NCBI GenBank assembly: GCA_030667555.1
Contig: DAOUVR010000019.1
Coordinates: forward strand, 1 to 11,025
Origin: Dehalococcoidia bacterium
GTDB taxonomy: Bacteria > Chloroflexota > Dehalococcoidia > E44-bin15
Direction: 5' to 3'
Length of the DNA: 11,025 bases
Under the pieces are notes generated by a model. That model saw only the letters and a list, made by a program, of their open reading frames with translations, did no database searches and was not told the DNA's origin. This document shows positions 1-6,900 of this stretch, in pieces (the first letter of the stretch is position 1; every line of letters starts with the position of its first letter). A program made the position numbers and the translations under genes.

Positions 1-93
1 CCTGACCTGGTGGCACCATTTTATGAAAAGCTTGTAGATATTGAATTACCTACCATCGGTGCTTATTGGTCGTCCGGTAAGGAGAAGGAATAG
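1..93 (+). CDS. hupS: [NiFe] hydrogenase small subunit, C-terminal end (partial)
   Basis: Only the last 30 codons are visible, ending in TAG at 91-93; the gene starts left of the window. The visible residues include PDLVAPFYEKL, which resembles the C-terminal PFYE region of group 1 [NiFe] hydrogenase small subunits, the subunit that carries the Fe-S chain to the Ni-Fe site. The tail ends in a charged KEKE and shows no hydrophobic C-terminal anchor helix of the kind seen in membrane-bound Hup/Hya small subunits. The stop codon shares its G with the GTG start of the large subunit, which is the usual small-then-large order. Identification rests mostly on this position. A Tat signal, if present, would be outside the window. 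Confidence 0.65.
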   Translation, partial: PDLVAPFYEKLVDIELPTIGAYWSSGKEKE

Positions 94-1652
94 TGGGTCA
101 GATAGTAATTGATCCGGTAACCAGAATTGAAGGACATCTGAAGATTGAAGCCATAGTCGAGGATGGGGTGGTTAAAGATGTGCAGAGTAGCGGCGTCCTG
201 TTCCGGGGACTCGAGCTTATCTTAAGGGGAAGAGACCCCCGTGATGCTCAAGTGATAACACAACGTATTTGCGGCGTTTGCCCTCAATCTCACGGTATTG
301 CCGCTACTTTGAACCTGGATAGTGCCTTTGGCATTGCTGACAAGATCCCCGATAATGGCCGCATCATAAGAAACCTCATTCATGGAGCGCATGTTGTCCA
401 GGACCATATCCTCCATTTCTATCACCTGGCTGCCCTTGACTATGTTGACATAACTGATGTCGCCAAATACGAGGGTAAGGACTCTGACCTGAATTCGATA
501 AAAGTCTTCATCTCTCGAGGTGCACTTGGTCCGTTTGTACCTCGCTACGAAGGAGATTACCGTCTACCGGCTGAAATCAACCAGCAAGCGGCAGCTCACT
601 ATGTTAAGGCCCTTGAGGTCAGGCGCATCGGTCATGAGATGGTTAGCATCTTCAGTGGTAAGATTCCGCATAGTGTCGGGGTTGTCCCCGGCGGCGTTAC
701 TGCGACACCAACTGTCGATATGATAACGTCCTTTTTGTGGAAACTGAGGATATTGCAGGACTTTATCGACAATGTATATATACCGGATGTATTAGCTGTA
801 GCTGGTGCCTACCCCGATTACTTTGAAATTGGCGCTGGCTGTAAGAACCTACTGTCCTACGGAGCTTATGACCTGGAGGGAAAGGACCCGGACTTAACCC
901 GACGAAAGCGGTTGTTTAAGCAGGGAACTACCTCAGCGGACCTCAAGTCAAGTGGGCTGGATATGGCCAGGATTACTGAGGATGTTAAGCACTCCTGGTA
1001 TCAAGATTCTTCATCGGGGCGGCATCCTAGTGATGGAGAGACAAAGCCTGAGTATAGCAAGCAAGGGGCCTATTCTTGGATAAAATCACCCCGCTATGAT
1101 GGCAAGGTTCACGAGGTTGGTCCGCTCGCCAGGGTCGCCGTTACTTACGCTCATGGTGATGCGGAGATGAAGAAGTTAGTCGACTGGGCACTGGCTGAAC
1201 TCAAGGCGTCACCATCAGTCTTGTTCTCAGTTTTAGGTCGTCACCTGGCGCGAGCCCTATCTGCCAAGTATATCGCTGATTCCATAGAGAAATGGCTTCT
1301 GGAGCTGAAGATAGGAGAACCTACCTTTGCTGAGTATACCATTCCTGAAGAAAGTACAGGAATGGGTTTAACTGAAGGCGCACGAGGCGCGTTGGGACAC
1401 TGGATTGAAATAAAGGAGAAGAAGATTGCCAACTACCAGTGTGTGGTGCCAACCACTTGGAACGCCTCACCCAAGGACGACAACGGAAACCCCGGTCCTA
1501 TAGAACAGGCTATCGTAGGCACTAGAATAAGGGACGAAGACAATCCGTTTGAGATTGTGAGGATTGTTCGTTCTTTTGACCCGTGTCTTGCCTGTGCTGT
1601 TCACCTAATTACGCCTAAATCGCGTGAGTTGGGTCGATTTCGGGTAGTATGA
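93..1652 (+). CDS. hupL: [NiFe] hydrogenase large (catalytic) subunit, group 1-like
   Basis: This is the subunit that holds the Ni-Fe(CN)2CO centre and activates H2. Both nickel-binding motifs are intact: L1 RICGVCPQSH with C60, C63 and H67, and L2 DPCLACAVH with C498, C501 and H504. The N-terminal DPVTRIEGH is also present. A 15-residue tail follows H504, as expected for a precursor cleaved by a HycI/HupD-type maturation protease. The FDPCxACAVH form, the RDPRDA segment before L1 and the EVGPLAR segment resemble group 1 (uptake) enzymes rather than group 3 Mvh/Hox types. The 519 residues are somewhat short for group 1. The start is GTG at 93, eight bases after GGAG, and overlaps the small-subunit stop by one base. 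It lies 18 bp upstream of metV, suggesting co-transcription with the methyl-branch genes. The group assignment is by eye. Confidence 0.93.
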   Translation: MGQIVIDPVTRIEGHLKIEAIVEDGVVKDVQSSGVLFRGLELILRGRDPRDAQVITQRICGVCPQSHGIAATLNLDSAFGIADKIPDNGRIIRNLIHGAHVVQDHILHFYHLAALDYVDITDVAKYEGKDSDLNSIKVFISRGALGPFVPRYEGDYRLPAEINQQAAAHYVKALEVRRIGHEMVSIFSGKIPHSVGVVPGGVTATPTVDMITSFLWKLRILQDFIDNVYIPDVLAVAGAYPDYFEIGAGCKNLLSYGAYDLEGKDPDLTRRKRLFKQGTTSADLKSSGLDMARITEDVKHSWYQDSSSGRHPSDGETKPEYSKQGAYSWIKSPRYDGKVHEVGPLARVAVTYAHGDAEMKKLVDWALAELKASPSVLFSVLGRHLARALSAKYIADSIEKWLLELKIGEPTFAEYTIPEESTGMGLTEGARGALGHWIEIKEKKIANYQCVVPTTWNASPKDDNGNPGPIEQAIVGTRIRDEDNPFEIVRIVRSFDPCLACAVHLITPKSRELGRFRVV

Positions 1653-1670
1653 GCGTTTAAAGGAGTCGGG

Positions 1671-2360
1671 ATGATTGTTTCACAACAAAAACCTTTGGAA
1701 GAAATCTTGGGCTACCTAGATGGAGAGGATAGAATCTTTATTCTAGGTTGCAATGGCTGTGCTGAGGCTTCTGGTTCTGGTGGACCGGCCCAGGTTGCTG
1801 AAATGCAAAGCATATTGGAGGAGAATGGTAAGAATGTCATAGGCTCTATGGTTATTGATTTTCTTTGTCAGAAAGCCCTGGTCAAATCACGGCTAAGGCC
1901 GAGGACCGAACAGGTTGGGGCTGCCGATTCAATATTGATTATGACATGTGGTCTTGGCGTTCAGGCAGTAGCAGCGTCAGTAAACAAGATATGTCACCCA
2001 GCTTGTGACACCGTCAACATAGGCGGCAGCCGGGGAGAATGGAAAGGCAAGGAAAGGTGCCTGGAATGCGGTGAGTGCCTGCTGGAATACACTGGGGGAA
2101 TATGCCCGCTAACTGCCTGCACTAAGGGATTAATAAATGGGGCTTGTGGTGGCGCATCTAATGGCAAATGCGAGCTTGACCCAGAGAGAGATTGCGGCTG
2201 GGAGTTAATCTACGAGAGGTTAAAGCAGAAAAACCAACTGGACAAATTGAAGATATTAATTCCTCCCAAGGATTACAGCAAGATGATGCCCAGCCCGAAG
2301 ATGATGTCCACATCTCTTTGGGCACTGGAGCAAATTGACCAAGAGGAGAAGATAGAGTGA
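1671..2360 (+). CDS. metV: MetV-like cysteine-rich partner of methylenetetrahydrofolate reductase
   Basis: This 229-residue protein is rich in cysteine. It has an N-terminal CNGC (C27, C30), single cysteines at 66 and 93, C108/C112, a ferredoxin-like CLECGEC (C130, C133, C136), C145 and C150, and further cysteines at 159, 167 and 175. This pattern and its place directly before metF match the MetV family (methylene-THF reductase C-terminal domain family). In acetogens MetV forms a complex with MetF and binds metal or Fe-S clusters needed for activity. ATG follows an AGGAG ribosome site by five bases. The stop overlaps the metF start by four bases, implying translational coupling. No export signal is visible, so a cytoplasmic protein is expected. 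The family call is by pattern recognition; the electron donor to this MetVF pair is not shown by the sequence. Confidence 0.85.
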   Translation: MIVSQQKPLEEILGYLDGEDRIFILGCNGCAEASGSGGPAQVAEMQSILEENGKNVIGSMVIDFLCQKALVKSRLRPRTEQVGAADSILIMTCGLGVQAVAASVNKICHPACDTVNIGGSRGEWKGKERCLECGECLLEYTGGICPLTACTKGLINGACGGASNGKCELDPERDCGWELIYERLKQKNQLDKLKILIPPKDYSKMMPSPKMMSTSLWALEQIDQEEKIE

Positions 2361-3232
2361 GTTTGCGATCAGTACTCGAGTCAGGAAAGTTTGCCATAAC
2401 TGCTGAGGTCGGTCCGCTGAAAGGGACCGATATTAATGAGATTGAAGAAGTAGCTGAGCTTTTGTTAGGGAGGGTGACTGCCACCAATGTTACTGACCAA
2501 CAGAGCTCAGTGATGAGGCTGGGCTCACTGGCTACCTGCCATCTGTTGAAAGAAAAAGGGCTTGAGCCCGTGTTCCAGATGACCTGCAGGGATAGAAACC
2601 GGTTGGCGTTGCAATCGGACCTGCTGAGTGCCCACGTTCTAGGGATTGAAAATGTCCTGGCCCTCACTGGTGATTTACCTTCCCTCGGTGACCATCCCCA
2701 GGCTAAGCCAGTTTATGACTTGGATTCGGTACAGCTTTTATGGGCCATTAATAGGTTGAATGAGGGTTACGATGTGGTTGGGAATGAGCTCCACGGGAAG
2801 ACCGATTTCTTCCCTGGGGCGGTGGTAACACCTGAGACAGATACTGAGGCCAAACTTGAATTACAGCTTATTAAGATGGAGAAAAAGATTGCCGTTGGGG
2901 CCAAATTCTTCCAGACCCAGGCAGTCTATAATGTTGATAACTTTGCTAAGTTCATGAAGAGGGTTGAGGGGTTCGGGGTTCCTATCCTGGCTGGAGTGAT
3001 CCCGTTGAAGTCCGTCGGTATGGCTCGATTTATGAACAAAAACGTATCTGGTGTCTTTGTGCCTGAAGAACTGATTGACAAGATGGCCAAGGCAGAAGAT
3101 AAAGCGGCAACTGGAATGGATATTGCTGCTAATCTGATCAAGGAACTTAAGCACATCTGTCAAGGGGTACATCTGATGGCTATTGGCTGGGAGAAGAGGG
3201 TGCCGGCGATACTGGACGCTGCCGGACTGTAA
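2357..3232 (+). CDS. metF: 5,10-methylenetetrahydrofolate reductase, short MetVF type
   Basis: MetF interconverts methylene-THF and methyl-THF with FAD, a key step of the Wood-Ljungdahl methyl branch and of methionine synthesis. The 291 residues form one TIM-barrel domain. AEVGP near residue 16 holds the usual N-terminal Glu; MTCRDRNRLALQ (75-86) corresponds to the folate/FAD region; LALTGD (101-106) matches the family LALxGD; FFQTQAVYN (184-192) and GVIPLKSVGMARFMN (213-227) are further conserved strands. It lacks the C-terminal regulatory domain of eukaryotic enzymes. The start is GTG at 2357 inside the metV stop (GTGA overlap), with GAGGAG eight bases upstream. The overlap supports a stoichiometric MetV-MetF complex. 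No later gene is close: 90 bp separate it from the DUF3786 gene. Confidence 0.95.
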   Translation: MSLRSVLESGKFAITAEVGPLKGTDINEIEEVAELLLGRVTATNVTDQQSSVMRLGSLATCHLLKEKGLEPVFQMTCRDRNRLALQSDLLSAHVLGIENVLALTGDLPSLGDHPQAKPVYDLDSVQLLWAINRLNEGYDVVGNELHGKTDFFPGAVVTPETDTEAKLELQLIKMEKKIAVGAKFFQTQAVYNVDNFAKFMKRVEGFGVPILAGVIPLKSVGMARFMNKNVSGVFVPEELIDKMAKAEDKAATGMDIAANLIKELKHICQGVHLMAIGWEKRVPAILDAAGL

Positions 3233-3322
3233 CAGTTTCCCAGCCTGCACGCAACGGCTGACCTTATCGTAGGATATAATAGATTACTTTCATTTTTCTT
3301 TCATTGCCCGAACGGGGAAGTC
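3233..3322 (+). promoter_or_regulatory. metF-DUF3786 gap with a possible promoter (TATAAT at 3275-3280)
   Basis: This is the only sizeable gap inside the plus-strand block. It contains a perfect TATAAT at 3275-3280, but nothing close to TTGACA lies 16-18 bases upstream, and there is no TGn extension. A T-rich tract (3288-3302) follows, then a GGGGAA ribosome site four bases before the ATG at 3323. A weak hairpin, CAGCC (3241-3245) with GGCTG (3256-3260) and a 10-base loop, could attenuate transcription leaving metF. The region may let DUF3786-fdh be expressed separately, but the evidence is one hexamer. Confidence 0.3.
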
Positions 3323-3982
3323 ATGAAAAAAGGCTATCAGCTTGCTTATCAACTTGCGTGTGAAGAGCTAGGGAATATTGATGATATTGAGCAATTGTGC
3401 CTTAGAAGTGGCGCCAGCTATCAAGTGATAGACTCCAAGAAGACAATCGCCCTTGAATATTTGAACCGGCCATATCAAGTTACTCTTCCTGATATCGATA
3501 TTTCACTGGAGGATAGCGAGGAAGAGGTTCCGCTGGTAGACAAGATACTGGTACTTCACTATCTAATTCAAGCGAAGGGCACTCCAGCATCCAACAAAAT
3601 GATAGGGTATAAGGAGCTGCCTGGAGGGTCTGTCTACGTTCCGACATTTACCAAACGGGCTATAATGCCAATCATTGAGCATTTTGGGAAAGAACCTGAC
3701 CGGCTGGTGGATGTTGCTGCAGCTATAGGAGGAAGCAAAGCAGACTATGGCGATGTTGCGGTAACCATCGATGCGTTTAGCCGGGTGCCGATAACGATGA
3801 TCTTATGGCGGGGCGACGAGGAGTTTCCTCCCGAGGCGAAGTTCATATTTGACAGCACGATCTCGGATTATCTAACTACCGATGACGTAAATGCCGTTTG
3901 CGGAATAATCGCCTGGAAGCTAGTGAGGCTGCTAAAGTCGGCAAGTCAAGACGGAGCACAAGCCGGAAGGGGTGCTAAATGA
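3323..3982 (+). CDS. DUF3786 family protein of unknown function
   Basis: This 219-residue soluble protein has no signal peptide or membrane helix. It matches the DUF3786 pattern as I know it: KILVLHYLIQAKG (74-86), the GYKELPGGSVYVPTF block (95-109), and a C-terminal half with DAFSRVPITMILWRGDEEFP (150-169), FDSTISDYL (176-184) and a closing helix. The family is found in anaerobes, often near corrinoid, CODH/ACS or other Wood-Ljungdahl genes; its biochemical role is not known to me. Only two cysteines (C13, C26) lie in the N-terminal region and one (C193) in the C-terminal region, so a classic Fe-S cluster is unlikely. The stop overlaps the formate dehydrogenase ATG by four bases (ATGA), which implies translational coupling and suggests a role in assembly or function of that enzyme. 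That role is inference from position only. Confidence 0.8.
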   Translation: MKKGYQLAYQLACEELGNIDDIEQLCLRSGASYQVIDSKKTIALEYLNRPYQVTLPDIDISLEDSEEEVPLVDKILVLHYLIQAKGTPASNKMIGYKELPGGSVYVPTFTKRAIMPIIEHFGKEPDRLVDVAAAIGGSKADYGDVAVTIDAFSRVPITMILWRGDEEFPPEAKFIFDSTISDYLTTDDVNAVCGIIAWKLVRLLKSASQDGAQAGRGAK

Positions 3983-6900
3983 AAGAAGTCACCATCAGGA
4001 TCGATGGCCGGGAGATCAAGGTTGAGGAAGAGGCGACTATACTCGATGCGGCGGAGAGCGCTGGGATATATATCCCGACGCTCTGTCATTACCCTGGCTT
4101 GAGGCCACTGGCTGAGCTTAAGCCGGATAGAGCTTGCCGCCTCTGTGTTGTCGAGATGGAAGGAGTGGCCTCCCCCCAATTAGCGTGTATCACACCTGTG
4201 TCTGACCGCATGGTTATATTCACCAACTCAGCCGGTCTTCAGAAATTGCGGCGTTACAGCTTGAAACAAATCCTATCAAGGTATCCCAGCGATTGTCTTA
4301 CTCAGGACGGGGGAGACAGCGGCGAGTTGCAAAGAGTTATCAACTATATTGGGTTGGATGAACTTCCGCCCCATATCTCTAAGAAACTACCTGTTCGAGA
4401 GGATAGCCCCTTCTTCGTTCGAGATAATAACCTTTGTATATTGTGCGAACGCTGTGTCCGTGTATGTGAGGATATCAGAGGAGTTAAGGCCATTGAGTTT
4501 GCCTATCCGTGTCATATGGCTTGTCCTGCCAGAATAGACATTCCTCGGTATATTCGTCTTGTAGCTTGGGGTAGGCCCAGCGCTGCCTTGGCTGTCATTC
4601 GAGAGAAAGTACCCTTTCCTGGCTCGCTAGGCCGGGTGTGTGTACACCCGTGTGAGACTGCCTGCCAGCGCGGGCGCGAGGTGGACGACCCGCTAAGTAT
4701 CAGGATGCTAAAACGCTTCGCTGACGACAATGGTGATGAGTCCTGGAAGAGGCGTGCCAAAAGGCTCCCGCCTATTGCTAAGAGTGTTGCTGTTGTCGGG
4801 GCAGGTCCAGCGGGCTTGACCGCTGCCTTCTATCTGGCTAAGCAGGGATACAAAGTCACTGTCTTTGAAGCTCTATCTGAGCCTGGTGGCATGATGCGAG
4901 TGGGCATACCTGAGTACCGCCTACCGCGTGACATACTTGGAGGGGAGATCGAAGATATCAAGAGCTTCGGTGTGGAAATCAGGCTCAATACGAAAGTTGA
5001 TTCTCTGAATTGGCTTTTTGAACAGGGATTCGACGCAGTGTTTCTTGGACTCGGTGCGCATCAAGGAATGAGTTTGGGGGTGGAGGGGGACGACCTGCCA
5101 GGGATTATCGAATCGGCAGAGTTTCTCCGCCGTGTCAACCTTGGGGAGAAGATAAATGTGGGCGAGAGGGTAGGCGTGATTGGTGGGGGGAATGTAGCTA
5201 TTGATGCGGCTCGCATATCTCTGCGTCTCGGGGCAAAGAAGGTAACAATCATATATCGCCGTACGCGCAGTGAAATGCCGGCTAACCCAGAGGAAGTCGA
5301 TGCGGCATTAGAGGAGGGGATAGAGATAGTCTATCTCGCTGCCCCTGCAAAGGTAACCGGTGAGAATGGCAAACTGAAGCTGGAATCAATCCGCATGGAA
5401 TTGGGCGAACCAGACGCCAGCGGCAGGCCCCGTCCTGTTCCCATAGAGGGAAGCGAATTTGTAACCGAGTTAGACACGTTAATAGCTGCTATCGGGCAGC
5501 GCACGGAGGTACCTGAAGGTTTCCAGGTCGAGCTGGGGCGAGGGAATGCGCTCAAGATAGACGGCAACATGCAAACGAGTAGAGAAGGTGTTTTCAGCGG
5601 TGGCGATTGCGTAAGTGGACCGGCCACCGTCATTGAGGCCATAGCCGCGGGGAGAAAGGCTGCTGAGTGCATCGACCGTTACCTCGGCGGCGACGGCGAC
5701 ATATCGGAATCGCTGGTTGACCCAGAGGAAGCTACGTATTTTGATGAAGCTGACCTGCCGATGGAGAAAAAGGCCGTCTTCTCTCATCTTTCTCCAGAAA
5801 CGAGGATAAAGAGCTTCGATGAGGTTGAATTGGGGGTAGATTGGGATGTGGCGGTGGCTGAAGGGATGCGCTGCCTCCAGTGTAATGTCATCGCTCCCCC
5901 GAATGAACAGACACTTAAGGAGGCTAATTGTGAGTTTTGTGGCGCGTGTGTGGATGCCTGCCCGGTAAGTGCGCTAATGGAGCGGAGCGCTCTAGAAATC
6001 GGGGCGCCAGATCGAGTAGTAACAACCATATGCCCTTATTGCGGCGTCGGCTGCCAACTTAAGCTTGAGATCAAGGACGAGAGAATAGTCAGGGTTATCC
6101 CTGATCCCAAGGGCCCGGCGAATAAGGGGCAAGACTGTGTAAAAGGCAAGTTTGGTTTGGATTTCGTAGGCGACTCCAATCGTCTGACTACGCCGCTTAT
6201 CAAGGAGAACGGTCGGTTTGTCGAAGCGACCTGGGGGGAGGCATTAGACCTGATAACGAGCAAACTGGCGAAGTATAGAGGGGATCAATTTGTTGCCATA
6301 TCGTCGGCTAAATGCACCAATGAAGACAATTATGTTTTTCAAAAGTTCACTCGCTGTGTTATGGCCACAAATAACATTGACCATTGTGCCCGGCTATGCC
6401 ACGCGCCGACCGTGGCTGGTCTCGCTCAGACCTTTGGCAGCGGTGCCATGACCAATTCGATAGAGGAGATTGGGGATGCTGGCTGCATCCTGGCTATCGG
6501 CACCAACACCACCGAAGACCATCCAGTAATCGCTCTCCAGATTAAGAGAGCGGTAGACAAGGGGGCTAGGCTCATTGTTGCCGACCCTCGCCAGATTGGC
6601 TTGTGTGGCATGGCCCATATTTGGTTACGTCATCGCCCGGGGACAGATGTAGCGTTAATTATGGGCATGGCCCGCGTCATAGTTGACGAGGGCCTTCTGG
6701 ATAGAGCGTTCATTGAGGAGCGCTGTGAGAACTTCGATGAATTCAAGGATTCGCTTAAAGACTTCGACCTAGATCGTGTATCGAGGATTACTGGTGTTGT
6801 CGCTTCCACAATCGCCGAGGCAGCTCGAGTATATGCTACCAATAGTCCAGCAACTATCCTCTACGCCATGGGTATCACCCAGCATTCCCATGGTACTGAT

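Noticed and set aside
2158..2667. 169-codon minus-strand open frame across the metV-metF junction
   Set aside because: It is antisense to two well-supported overlapping genes, and its product has no recognisable domain.
6385..6402. Possible selenocysteine codon at the formate dehydrogenase active site
   Set aside because: The codon at 6397-6399 is TGC (Cys807), not TGA, and the frame is open throughout, so no Sec insertion is needed.
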